From Paraburkholderia sp. ZP32-5 (lineage in GTDB: Bacteria > Pseudomonadota > Gammaproteobacteria > Burkholderiales > Burkholderiaceae), in contig NZ_JAJEJP010000002.1 in assembly GCF_021390495.1 (NCBI RefSeq), positions 248,001 through 312,000 of the forward strand: 64,000 nucleotides of DNA, given 5' to 3'. Positions 43,115 to 51,622 of this stretch are shown piece after piece (within the stretch, counting starts at the first letter, position 1; the number at the start of each line of letters is the position of its first letter). The notes under the pieces were generated by a model. It was not told the origin of the DNA. It saw only the letters and a list, made by a program, of their open reading frames with translations, and made no database searches. The translations under genes were made by a program, and so were the position numbers.

Positions 43115-44728
43115 ATGGTAAAACGACGTCAATTTATCAGCGGCCTTACGGCGCTCAGTGCAAGTTATCTTCTGGCCGCGTGCGGCGGCGGCGGGGCCGG
43201 CGGCGATACGGCCGGTACCCCCGGTTCTTCCGGTTCCAACGGCTCTTCAGGGACTGCCGACTCCGCTGCTTCTCCCAGTGCACCCGGTAACACAACACCA
43301 CGCGCGAACGCGTCGTCCTCGAGCGGCACGGCAATTCCGCCGGCCTCGTCGATCACGGACAACACGGGTGCCGTGTGGACGCTGTCGGGAGGTTCGGTCT
43401 ACCGGAACGGTGCAAAAGCGCAGAACACCTACAACGTCTCGTTGATCTTGTGGTACGGCGGCGCCATTTTTCACGAGGGCACGGGTGGCCAGTTCTACCA
43501 ATGGAACGGTTCGGGCTGGATGCCGAGTAATGACCCACGTCTCGGCGGCACCTCGGTCGATGGTACTTCGCTGCCTACGTCGCCCTACATCATCGACAAG
43601 ACGGGCGCGATCTGGACGCTGGTCAATGGCGTGATCTACAAAAACGGCTCGACCGTCGGCAACACGTACAACGTGTCGCTCGTGTTGTGGTACGGCGGCA
43701 AGATCTGGCATTGCGGCACCGGCGGGCAGTACTACGTGAATGCGTCCGTGTCCGGACAATGGCTGCCGTGTAACGACCCGCGCCCACCGATCGCACCGCC
43801 CAAGGGTATGTTCTATGGCATGAACGGCCACTTCGACTACACCTACACGCCCACGCAACTCGTTTCGATCCTGAAGGCGATGGGCTGTACCAGCTATCGC
43901 GTCGGTTGCACCAGCGATCCGAACCAGTTGAATGCGGTGATCAAGATCGCGCAGGCTTTCCAGTCGGCTGGCATGACGCTGCTGGTGCTGATCAATCAGG
44001 GCGTCTATGACGCGAACAACAAGCTGCTCGCCGGTGAATCGGCCGCGTACAGTCAGGGTTACAAGGTGGCCCAGACGATTGCCAGCGCGCTGAAGCCGTA
44101 TGGCGTGATGCTATACGAATGCGGCAACGAGTTGACGAGACAGAACGCGACCGTGATGAACTTCACGTACGCGGGCACCAAAGCGTCCGACTTCAACAAC
44201 ACGAACTGGCCGGTGATGCGTGGCGTGATGCGCGGGATGATCGACGGCGTGAAGTCGGTGCAGTCCAACGCCAAATGCGGGATCAACTTCTGCGTGGCCG
44301 ATATCGGTGCGTCGGACGCGCTGTGGGACGGCATGCAGCCCGATGGCACCGGCGGCTACCCGAAGGTGCGCTGGGATATCACGACGTGGCACAACTACGA
44401 AGTGTACGGCGACATGTTCTCGGTCGGTACGGACGGCGCGGGTCCCGGCTTCGATCTGCCGACCTATTGCAAGGCCCGCTATGGCGTGCCGTTCATTGTC
44501 AGCGAATGGAACACCGGACCCGAGCAAACGGAGACCTACCGGGCCAATTACGTGTCGACGAAACTGCCCGAGTTCTATCAGGCGCGGAAGACGCACAACA
44601 TCCAGAGCGTGATGTACTACGTGCTCGACAGCGGTAACGACACGTACGGCATCATGCTCAATGGGACTGCGATAAATCCGACCTACAACGCGTTTGCGAG
44701 CTTTACGAAGGCCAATCCGGATAATTGA
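43115..44728 (+). CDS. Secreted clan-A glycoside hydrolase-like lipoprotein with two repeat domains
   Basis: 537 residues. Twin-arginine-like signal with lipobox (KRRQFI then LLAAC, Cys23), followed by a Gly/Ser/Thr linker. Residues about 75-150 and 155-230 are two copies of a small beta-rich repeat (NTYNVSL-LWYGG, then CNDPR or SNDPR). The C-terminal 300 residues fit a TIM-barrel glycosidase: Glu339 in YECGNE as acid/base and Glu464 in VSEWNT as nucleophile are the right distance apart. The substrate is likely a cell-surface or biofilm polysaccharide, but this is inference. Confidence 0.75.
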   Translation: MVKRRQFISGLTALSASYLLAACGGGGAGGDTAGTPGSSGSNGSSGTADSAASPSAPGNTTPRANASSSSGTAIPPASSITDNTGAVWTLSGGSVYRNGAKAQNTYNVSLILWYGGAIFHEGTGGQFYQWNGSGWMPSNDPRLGGTSVDGTSLPTSPYIIDKTGAIWTLVNGVIYKNGSTVGNTYNVSLVLWYGGKIWHCGTGGQYYVNASVSGQWLPCNDPRPPIAPPKGMFYGMNGHFDYTYTPTQLVSILKAMGCTSYRVGCTSDPNQLNAVIKIAQAFQSAGMTLLVLINQGVYDANNKLLAGESAAYSQGYKVAQTIASALKPYGVMLYECGNELTRQNATVMNFTYAGTKASDFNNTNWPVMRGVMRGMIDGVKSVQSNAKCGINFCVADIGASDALWDGMQPDGTGGYPKVRWDITTWHNYEVYGDMFSVGTDGAGPGFDLPTYCKARYGVPFIVSEWNTGPEQTETYRANYVSTKLPEFYQARKTHNIQSVMYYVLDSGNDTYGIMLNGTAINPTYNAFASFTKANPDN

Positions 44729-44750
44729 TCAGCGAGAGTTTGCCTGGCTG

Positions 44751-44801
44751 ACGGCGCTTCTCTTTGCGAATTATCGCGAAGGGAGGCGCCGTTTTTGTTT
44801 T
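44751..44801 (+). terminator. Rho-independent terminator after glycoside hydrolase
   Basis: A long hairpin (ACGGCGC ... GCGCCGT outer stem, GCG/CGC inner pairs around AATTAT) is followed by TTTTTGTTTT. It sits 23 bases after the stop at 44728. Confidence 0.8.
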
Positions 44802-44844
44802 CGATTGTTGGACTGGACGTCGTGCAACACGGATGCTAGGGGAC

Positions 44845-44979
44845 GCACGACGCCCGCATGGCTGCACGCAAGGGCTGTGCGGCACATGCAGGACGCGCGT
44901 GCTGGCCGGTGAGCCAGATCATCGCGATTCGGTGCTCAGCGCGAGCGAGCGCGCCGAAGCGATGACCGTCTGCGTCTAA
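44845..44979 (+). pseudogene. Relic of a plant-type [2Fe-2S] ferredoxin domain
   Basis: The frame encodes C-TQGL-C-GT-C-RTRVL followed by AGEPDHRDSVL and MTVCV, ending at a stop. This is the C-terminal iron-sulfur domain of VanB-like oxygenase reductases, with all four cluster cysteines still present (C-x4-C-x2-C plus a late Cys). No start codon with a ribosome-binding site and no FMN/NAD domain precede it; a terminator lies directly upstream. It overlaps the end of the YunG-like gene on the other strand. It is a truncated remnant. Confidence 0.75.
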
Positions 44980-45380
44980 CCGATATCCCGCAGCCTAGCC
45001 TTCAACAGTTCGTACTTTTGCGGTGACGTGTCCGCCAATGCTGCCTCACGACTCGAATGCGCATCGTCGTAGGGCACCGGTTCGGCGAACTGGCTGACGG
45101 TCAGATCCCATCGCCGGCCGTCGATCAGATTGTAGAAATGCGTGCCGCCCGTTGTGCGCGTTGTCAGAATCTCGCCGCCGAAGTGATCGTTGACGATCAG
45201 CGACGTGATGCTGCAATGATTCTGTGCCGGATTCGACGGCGACCACGCGTTGGTAGGGCTCGACGTGTCGCCGGACCACACGCGCGCAATAGCGCGATAG
45301 AGTTCGACGGGAGTTGCAAAGGCGCTGGTGTTCTTCGCGGAGTTGTTCGATACGGCAGGCACCTGATCTTGCTGGGTCAT
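44976..45380 (-). CDS. YunG-like protein
   Basis: 134 residues; GAAGGAA precedes the ATG. The segment NHCSITSLIVNDHFGGEIL with the following TTGGTHFYNLIDGRRWDLT fits the YunG family of small proteins of unknown function. A free Cys and conserved His in NHCSITS suggest a possible catalytic or binding site. The gene lies about 40 bases after a hairpin terminator and a His-rich short open frame, an arrangement like an attenuator. Confidence 0.7.
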   Translation of the reverse strand: MTQQDQVPAVSNNSAKNTSAFATPVELYRAIARVWSGDTSSPTNAWSPSNPAQNHCSITSLIVNDHFGGEILTTRTTGGTHFYNLIDGRRWDLTVSQFAEPVPYDDAHSSREAALADTSPQKYELLKARLRDIG

Positions 45381-45418
45381 GGCGAAATTCCTTCGTTCGA
45401 TGGTCGAATGGGAGTCGG

Positions 45419-45453
45419 AAAAACAAAAAGCCCCGTCGTAACCGGCGGGGCTT
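45419..45453 (-). terminator. Minus-strand hairpin terminator before the YunG-like gene
   Basis: Reading the minus strand: AAGCCCCG pairs with CGGGGCTT over a 10-base loop and is followed by TTTTGTTT. It lies between the short His-rich open frame (45480-45566) and the YunG-like start at 45380, so it would block expression of that gene unless antiterminated. Confidence 0.8.
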
Positions 45454-45479
45454 CGTGGCGCATGGTGCTTACTGAAAAC

Positions 45480-45566
45480 CTAGCGTATGCACGTCCCCAA
45501 CGGCAGTCCCGCGCGGGTATGCGCATGATGATGCGTCGCAATCGGGAGGGAGGTGAGGGCTTGCAT
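45480..45566 (-). CDS. Putative His-rich leader peptide
   Basis: 28 codons: begins MQALTSLPIAT, then HHHAH, and stops 27 bases before the terminator hairpin at 45419-45453. Four of five consecutive codons are His. This is the layout of amino-acid attenuators, in which ribosome stalling at the cluster affects hairpin choice. However, no strong ribosome-binding site precedes the ATG, and no histidine gene follows. It may be a chance open frame. Confidence 0.35.
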   Translation of the reverse strand: MQALTSLPIATHHHAHTRAGLPLGTCIR

Positions 45567-45652
45567 GGTTGCTGAGTGTGCCTTCGATCGCGCAATGCGT
45601 CAACGAATTGTCAGTGACTTTATGTTCCGATTACGCGAGTACTTCGTGCTAT

Positions 45653-46369
45653 TCAGTTGCCGGAAAGAACGCTATCGGTGATTTCATATCGCTCGTTGCC
45701 GATGGAAATCAGGCTAATGCCGGCGTTCTTCTGCGTAAGTGTATTGCCGGGTACCGGCTGATCGTCGGCTTTCACGCCCGTGCCGATTACCCGGCCATTG
45801 GCGGCAAAGAAGATGGTCTGCGTGCGGTCATCGGGCCAGAAGATCACGACCGCCGTCGATCGATCGCCGTGACGCACGACGCCGAACTTGCACATGGTTT
45901 TGGTCTGCCCGCCGCCGCGTTCGCAAGGCAGCGTACCGGTCGCGCTGAAAGGCGTCGGTTTGACCGGCGCGGGGTCGCTGTGAGAGACGGTAGAGCGATC
46001 GCCTTCGGTCGAAATCGAAATCAGCGTCACGCCATCGGCTTCTCCTACCACGCGCGCGTGCCGATGATCGAGGATCGCACGCGCCGCGGCACTGTCGCTG
46101 GATCCCGGGCAACCGACCAGCATCGCCGTATGGTCCAGATAGTTCGCGGTTGCGGCCGATTCGCCGAGCCGCCGGCATGCATCGCCGGCGTGCGGATAGC
46201 CGTTGCCCATCACGACAAAAGACGAAGGCCATGCGAAATGTTCGGCCGCCGTCGCGGCATGAGCGAAAGTACTGGTGAAGTTCAGTGCGATGGTAACAAT
46301 CGACGCGAACAAAGCGGGCGCACCGAGCGGACGAAAGGGCAAACGAAAAAACGTCGTGTTGCATGCCAT
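45653..46369 (-). CDS. Exported protein of unknown function
   Basis: 238 residues. The start at 46367-46369 is chosen because GAGGAG lies upstream and a signal peptide follows (hydrophobic PALFASIVTIALNF core, AHAA cleavage region). The mature protein contains three Cys and a C-terminal VVIFWPDDRTQTIFFAANG beta segment, plus an RAILDHRHARVVGEADG segment in the middle. I do not recognise the family. The upstream TPR gene ends 20 bases before, suggesting an operon. Confidence 0.65.
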   Translation of the reverse strand: MACNTTFFRLPFRPLGAPALFASIVTIALNFTSTFAHAATAAEHFAWPSSFVVMGNGYPHAGDACRRLGESAATANYLDHTAMLVGCPGSSDSAAARAILDHRHARVVGEADGVTLISISTEGDRSTVSHSDPAPVKPTPFSATGTLPCERGGGQTKTMCKFGVVRHGDRSTAVVIFWPDDRTQTIFFAANGRVIGTGVKADDQPVPGNTLTQKNAGISLISIGNERYEITDSVLSGN

Positions 46370-46389
46370 CGAACTTCTCCTCGCGTCGT

Positions 46390-47157
46390 TTATCGCCGCG
46401 TCACACCGCTCGCCATCGCGGCCTGCGCCCGCTGCAACCACTCGCGGTTATGCTCGCGCGCGTGACGTGGCCAGTGCCGTGCGTCCTGCACGATTTCCGC
46501 GTACAGCGTGTGCGCATGCTGGCGGTCGGCGTCGTCCGGTTGCGTGGCGAGCCAGTCCGCGAACAGACAGCGCGGCGCGACGTCGCTCGCGCAGGTGAGC
46601 GCCTGTTCGAAGGCCGCGCGCGTGCCGGGTGCGCCGAGCGCGGCCAACGTGCGCGCGTACAGCAGCGCTGGTTCGCCCTGGTTGCGTGCTTGCGGATTGA
46701 CGCTGAACAGATTCGCCAGCGTCGAGTTCGTGGCGGTGTAATCGCCTAGCGCGAATTGTGAGCGCGCGAGGCCCAGCAGCAACGCGGGATCGTTGGCGAA
46801 AGGACCATTCGCCGCAGCCTGGAAATGTTCGAGTGCTTCGCGCGGATTGCCGGCTGCGAGCAATGCATCGCCGAGACGCATCCGATGCTGCACGGTCGGC
46901 GCGCGGTCGAAGTCGGCACGCGCCTCGCGCAATGCGCGATTCGGATCGACGAACTGCGTAATCGCTTGCGTGGCGACACGCGCGCCGCGCGATTGCCGCA
47001 GACTCGGCAGAAAGACCGCGAAGAAATACACGACGCTGCCGAGCAACGGAAAAGCAAACAGGATGAAGAGCCAGTAGATGCCCTGGTTATGACGTACCGC
47101 ATGCACGGCAAAGAAAATCGCAATGAAAACGTGCAGACCAATTCCGGAATAAAGCAT
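46390..47157 (-). CDS. Membrane protein with TPR-like repeats
   Basis: 255 residues. Two N-terminal hydrophobic segments (residues about 5-20 and 27-48) anchor it in the inner membrane; the rest is a set of helical TPR-like repeats, for example MRLGDALLAAGNPREALEHFQAA. Such proteins usually act as scaffolds for protein complexes. No partner is evident; the exported protein at 45653 follows 20 bases downstream and may be one. Confidence 0.72.
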   Translation of the reverse strand: MLYSGIGLHVFIAIFFAVHAVRHNQGIYWLFILFAFPLLGSVVYFFAVFLPSLRQSRGARVATQAITQFVDPNRALREARADFDRAPTVQHRMRLGDALLAAGNPREALEHFQAAANGPFANDPALLLGLARSQFALGDYTATNSTLANLFSVNPQARNQGEPALLYARTLAALGAPGTRAAFEQALTCASDVAPRCLFADWLATQPDDADRQHAHTLYAEIVQDARHWPRHAREHNREWLQRAQAAMASGVTRR

Positions 47158-47258
47158 ATCGATTCAACCTTCGAGCGTAAGGAAACGCCTGCCACCAATG
47201 GCCGCGCCAATGTTCGGAGCCAGTGTATTACAGCGCGCCCAATACGTGCGTATTGTGG

Positions 47259-47360
47259 CTAATGCAGCGTGCCCACGCGCAGCCAGGTGAATAGCAGCGA
47301 CAGCGCCACGACGATGACGCCGGTCAGAACGACGAGGCGGTTGGCCAATAGTCGACGCAT
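47259..47360 (-). CDS. 33-residue single-TM protein downstream of flavocytochrome
   Basis: An AGGAGAG ribosome-binding site precedes the ATG at 47358-47360 at the ideal distance. The peptide is MRRLLANRL followed by a hydrophobic helix and a short tail, one membrane span with positive N-terminus (N-in). It starts 10 bases after the flavocytochrome stop at 47371, so it belongs to the respiratory operon. Small single-span subunits are common in oxidase complexes. It is short enough to be easily missed in annotation. Confidence 0.65.
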   Translation of the reverse strand: MRRLLANRLVVLTGVIVVALSLLFTWLRVGTLH

Positions 47361-47370
47361 CGCAACTCTC

Positions 47371-48696
47371 CTAGACGAAGCTATAGCGCTCGGAATGGTA
47401 GCGGACTCGCGGCACCTGCATTTCGCCGAGCGCCGTTTCGATCGCATCCATCATCGGGTCCGGTCCGCAGATGAAGTACTCGTGATCCGCGTACTCGGGC
47501 GGCAGATGACGCCGGAACATCGCGGCGTCGATGCGCCCGGTTTCTCCGCTCCAGCCTTTGGGCGGGTCGTTCAGTACATAAACGATGCGTAGATCGAGCC
47601 GCGTGCTCAGCGTTTCGAGTTCCTCGCGGAAGGTCAGCGAGTCCCAGTTCTTGCCGCCGTACATCAGCACGAGCGGACGCTGATCGCCACGATCGGCGAG
47701 CGTGCGGATCATGCTCATCATCGGCGTGATGCCGATACCGCCCGCGATCAGTACATGCATGTCAGTCGGATGACCAATCGTAAAAGCGCCGTAAGGCCCA
47801 TCGAGATAAATGCGCTGGCCCGCCGCGATCGTTTTCACTTTGCTGGTGAAATCGCCGAGATTGCGAATCGTCATTTCGACGCGGCCATTCGCGGCTTCCG
47901 CACTCGACGAGAACGAGAACGGATGCCCAGTGATCCGGAACGGACTGCCCCACACATTGAGCCAGCCGAATTGCCCCGGTTTGAAGCGAAACCCCGCATG
48001 GCCGTCGGGATCCATTACGAGCGTCGTGGTGTCGCCGCGCTCCGCGCGCACTTCGATGACGCGGTACGGCCGCCGCAGCATAAAGAGCGGCTTGAATAGC
48101 CGCACGTAGAGCAGCAGTGCGATCCAGAAGATCGTCATGCAGATCCATAGCGTGCGCTTGAACGGATCGGTCAGATAGAAGCCCCAGCCGATCATATGCA
48201 GCACACCGCCGAAGATCGCGGTCAGCGCCAGCACGATATGCGACAGATGCCAGAGTTCGTAGGGGATCTTCAGTTGCTGGCGCCATAGCGCGGTCACCAC
48301 CAGTACGATCACCGCGCCGATCGACAGGAACGCGAACCACGCCCCCCACGGAACCTCGAGCAGCGAATCCGGCATCGCGAGCTTGTCGGAGCCGATTGCG
48401 AACAGAATCAGCGGGTGAACGACGACGAGTCCGACCGCGAGCAATGAAACGCGCCGATGGAAGTGATAGATGACGTCCTCGCCCCACGGCTCCGTCACGT
48501 GACGAAAACGCGCGGTGAGGCCGAATTGCAGGCCCATCATCGCGAGGCCGGAGTAACCGAGCGCAACCGAGAACTCGGTGCCGAAGCTGCGCGCGGGCGG
48601 CAGTGTGCCGGTCAGCAGCGCGAACAGCGGCGCGAGAATAAACAGCAGATAGATCGCGGACCAGATGGCCTTGCGTGCAAGATCCTGAGACTGCAT
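47371..48696 (-). CDS. Ferric-reductase-like flavocytochrome / ferredoxin reductase-type protein
   Basis: 441 residues. The N-terminal 210 residues have six TM segments with His pairs on neighbouring helices (HFHRR, VVHPLILF, HLSHIVL and GGVLHMIGW), fitting the b-type hemes of the FRE/NOX superfamily. The C-terminal part has an FAD-binding domain (GHPFSFSS) and an NAD(P)H-binding domain (LIAGGIGITPMMSMI, then YFICGPDPMMDAI). It should move electrons from NAD(P)H across or within the inner membrane. It is encoded 53 bases downstream of the small membrane protein in the oxidase locus. Confidence 0.88.
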   Translation of the reverse strand: MQSQDLARKAIWSAIYLLFILAPLFALLTGTLPPARSFGTEFSVALGYSGLAMMGLQFGLTARFRHVTEPWGEDVIYHFHRRVSLLAVGLVVVHPLILFAIGSDKLAMPDSLLEVPWGAWFAFLSIGAVIVLVVTALWRQQLKIPYELWHLSHIVLALTAIFGGVLHMIGWGFYLTDPFKRTLWICMTIFWIALLLYVRLFKPLFMLRRPYRVIEVRAERGDTTTLVMDPDGHAGFRFKPGQFGWLNVWGSPFRITGHPFSFSSSAEAANGRVEMTIRNLGDFTSKVKTIAAGQRIYLDGPYGAFTIGHPTDMHVLIAGGIGITPMMSMIRTLADRGDQRPLVLMYGGKNWDSLTFREELETLSTRLDLRIVYVLNDPPKGWSGETGRIDAAMFRRHLPPEYADHEYFICGPDPMMDAIETALGEMQVPRVRYHSERYSFV

Positions 48697-48749
48697 GTCG
48701 TGCCTCTCCGTATCGCTGATCTATCGTTCGCAATCCAGCGTGACGCCGC

Positions 48750-49088
48750 TCAAACGCAGGTAGTCAGCAGCAACGCCGGTCCGAAGGTAATCACGGTGGC
48801 GGCGAGCGCCGCGATCAGCGTCCAGATCACGACGGTATGCATGAACGTGCTGATGCGCTCGGGGCCCGGATCGCGGATCGCGGCGGCGCGATAGCGCCAT
48901 AGCCAGCCGATCGCGATCAGATGCAGCAGCAGCACGACCGCGAGACTTAGGCGCAGCGTCGTGGCCGGCCATCCGAACGCGCAGCCGATCGCGTGCAGCG
49001 CATAGAGGATCACGAACGCCAGGCACCAGATCGTGAAGCCGACGGCGAGCCACCACAAACGCAGCGGCGAAAGCGGACGTTCGTTCAT
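48750..49088 (-). CDS. Small membrane protein in oxidase operon
   Basis: 112 residues with three hydrophobic segments, a length and position like those of a subunit IV or an assembly protein of cytochrome oxidase, but sequence similarity to a named subunit is not evident to me. Its ATG overlaps the stop of the subunit I+III gene (ATGA), so translation is coupled. Two His and several Trp lie near membrane ends, for example LLLHLIAIGWLWRY. Confidence 0.7.
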   Translation of the reverse strand: MNERPLSPLRLWWLAVGFTIWCLAFVILYALHAIGCAFGWPATTLRLSLAVVLLLHLIAIGWLWRYRAAAIRDPGPERISTFMHTVVIWTLIAALAATVITFGPALLLTTCV

Positions 49089-51622
49089 GGCCGCGCTCCC
49101 AGCATCGCGACGAGGCCGGGCAGCGCGAGCACGAGGCCGAGCGCGATGATGCCCGTCGCGAGCGTGTAATCGACCCACAGACGCGTGAGGCGCAGGTCCG
49201 TTAAACGTCGCGCGGAAATGAAGCCGGCGCCAAGACGCAGCATGTTGCTGATCAGGAATAGCAAACCGATGCCCGCGTGGATCGCGATATAGGTGAGCAG
49301 CGCGGCGGCTGTCGCGCCGAGCGCATGTTCACGTGGATTCGGCGTGACGCCGTTGATCAGCATCACGTCGGCGACGAGCGCGACGATCAATGCGATCACC
49401 GTCAGTGCGATCGTGCCGTGCGGTTTGCGGCTCGCGGCGGCTGCGCGTAGCGAGCCGCGTGTCGTTGCGGCCGCAACCGCGAGCGCGACGACCGTGATCA
49501 GCGCGAGCAGACGGCTCGGCTGCGGCGTGACGGCGGCCGGCCAGTTCGGCGCGGCAATCCACAGATAGAACGTGCCGAACACGAGCGACGTGAACAGCGT
49601 GCCGTTCGCGACCAGCGCGCAGATCAGCGATAGCCATGACGGCGGGCTGGCCACCTCGGTATGCGGCGGCACGCTGACGCCGCGGCCGACCGGCAGCGCG
49701 CCGTAATCGCGCGCGAGGCCCGCGTTTTGTCCCGCATAGATAAAGAGGCCGAACGTGACGAAGGCGAACGCGACCGAAACCAGATAGAACTTGAACAGCA
49801 TTGCGAGCACCGCCGCGCAGGTCACGATCGCGGTGACGAGCGGCAGATAGGTCGCGTTCGGCAGCACGATCAGCTGCTCCGGCTCGCCCGACGTCATATG
49901 AACACCGAGCGTTTCCTGCCAGCCGTTGCGCGTAAAGCCGAGATAGCCTTCGCCGCGCGCGAGCGAACTCGCGAGCTGGCCGGGTGGGACCTTTTCGGTT
50001 TGCGCATCCATGTGCGGGATCGACGCGAATGCGTACGGCGCGGGCGGTGTCGGCATCGCCCATTCGAGCGTAGTCGATTCCCACGGATTGCGCCGCACGC
50101 GCCGGCCGAAACGCACCTGCACGATGATGTCGATCAGCACGAGCGCGAAGCCGATCGTCATCACGAAGCTGCCCACCGACGAAAGCAGATTGAGCCAGTT
50201 CCAGCCTTCGTCGCCGCTATACGTGAAGATGCGCCGCGGCATGCCGAGCAGGCCGGTCAGGTGCATCATGAAGAACGTCATGTTGAAGCCGATGAACACC
50301 AGCCAGAATGCCGGCACCGACAGTTTGTATACGGCGGTGCGCCCGGTCAGCAGCGGCAGCCAGTAATAGAACGCCGCGAGCATCGGGAACGCGAGCGCGC
50401 CGGCCACCACGTAGTGCATGTGCGCGACGACGAAGTAGGTGTCGTGCGCCTGCCAGTCGAACGGCACCATCGCGAGCATCACGCCGGTCAGGCCGCCGCA
50501 GGTGAACACGAAGAAGAAGCCGAAGATATACAGCATCGGCACGTCCCAGCGCGGCCGACCGTGCGATAGCGTGGCGAGCCATGCGAAGAACTGGATTGCC
50601 GTGGGTACCGCGACGATCGCCGAGCCGGCCGAGAAGAACGCGAGCGCGAGGTGCGGAATGCCCACCGTGAACATGTGGTGAACCCAGATGCCGAAGCTCA
50701 GGAACGCGAGTGCGATGATCGCGACGACGATCGTGCGGTAGCCGACGAGGCGCCTTCTTGCGAACACCGGGATCATCGTCGACAGCACGCCGGCCATCGG
50801 CAGGAAGATGATGTACACGTCCGGGTGGCCGAACAGCCAGAACAGATGTTGCCAAAGCAACGGGTCGCCGCCGCGGGTCGGATCGAAGAACGGCAGGTTG
50901 AATGCGCGCTCCACTTCGAGCAGGATCGAGCCGAGAATCAGCGGCGGAAACGCGACGATCATCATCATCGCGGTCACGAGGATGTACCACGCGAAGATCG
51001 GCATGCGGTCGAGCGACATGCCGGGCGCGCGCATCTTCAGGATCGACACGACGATTTCCATCGCCAGTGACAGCGCCGAAATCTCCACAAACGTGATGCC
51101 GAGCAGCCACACGTCGGCATTCAGGCCCGGCGTATAAACGTTCGAACTCAACGGCGTGTACATGAACCAGCCACCGTCCGGCGCGCTGCGCAGAATCAGC
51201 GAGACGGTCAGGATCGTGCCGCCGAACAGATAGCACCAGTACCCGTAAGCAGTCAGGCGTGGAAACGCGAAGTCGCGCGTGCCGAGAATCTTCGGCGTCA
51301 GATAGACCGCGAAACTTTCCACCATCGGAATCGCGAACAGGAACAGCATCATTGAGCCATGCATCGTAAAGACCTGGTTGTAGGTCTCGACGTCCATAAA
51401 GGCCGCGTGAGGCGTCGCGAGTTGCACGCGCGTCAGCATGCCGAGAATCCCCGCGATCGCGAAGAACACGAACGAGGTGATCATCATGCGCATGCCGATC
51501 ACCGTGTGGTTGACCGAGGCGAGCTTCTGCACGCCTTTGCCGGTGGCCCAGATCGCGGTGAGCTGGCGATGCAGCCGCAGCGCGGTCACGCCTTGTGACG
51601 GCGGCTCGATGGGCACACTCAT
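49085..51622 (-). CDS. Cytochrome oxidase subunit I+III fusion with altered proton-channel residues
   Basis: 845 residues. The first about 550 form the 12-TM subunit I; heme and CuB ligands are intact (TMHG, GHPDVY with His266/Tyr270, the HH pair at 315-316 and HMHY). The last about 250 residues are a subunit III-like membrane domain. Counting from the HH pair, the K-channel Lys (bovine K319) is Gln344 in VPTAIQFF, and the D-channel Glu (bovine E242) is Asp268 in GHPDVY. The D-channel Asn equivalents N80 and N98 are Val and Thr, while D91 is kept as Asp117. It ends in overlap with the 112-residue gene. It should reduce O2 with cytochrome c via subunit II; pump stoichiometry may differ. Confidence 0.92.
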   Translation of the reverse strand: MSVPIEPPSQGVTALRLHRQLTAIWATGKGVQKLASVNHTVIGMRMMITSFVFFAIAGILGMLTRVQLATPHAAFMDVETYNQVFTMHGSMMLFLFAIPMVESFAVYLTPKILGTRDFAFPRLTAYGYWCYLFGGTILTVSLILRSAPDGGWFMYTPLSSNVYTPGLNADVWLLGITFVEISALSLAMEIVVSILKMRAPGMSLDRMPIFAWYILVTAMMMIVAFPPLILGSILLEVERAFNLPFFDPTRGGDPLLWQHLFWLFGHPDVYIIFLPMAGVLSTMIPVFARRRLVGYRTIVVAIIALAFLSFGIWVHHMFTVGIPHLALAFFSAGSAIVAVPTAIQFFAWLATLSHGRPRWDVPMLYIFGFFFVFTCGGLTGVMLAMVPFDWQAHDTYFVVAHMHYVVAGALAFPMLAAFYYWLPLLTGRTAVYKLSVPAFWLVFIGFNMTFFMMHLTGLLGMPRRIFTYSGDEGWNWLNLLSSVGSFVMTIGFALVLIDIIVQVRFGRRVRRNPWESTTLEWAMPTPPAPYAFASIPHMDAQTEKVPPGQLASSLARGEGYLGFTRNGWQETLGVHMTSGEPEQLIVLPNATYLPLVTAIVTCAAVLAMLFKFYLVSVAFAFVTFGLFIYAGQNAGLARDYGALPVGRGVSVPPHTEVASPPSWLSLICALVANGTLFTSLVFGTFYLWIAAPNWPAAVTPQPSRLLALITVVALAVAAATTRGSLRAAAASRKPHGTIALTVIALIVALVADVMLINGVTPNPREHALGATAAALLTYIAIHAGIGLLFLISNMLRLGAGFISARRLTDLRLTRLWVDYTLATGIIALGLVLALPGLVAMLGARP

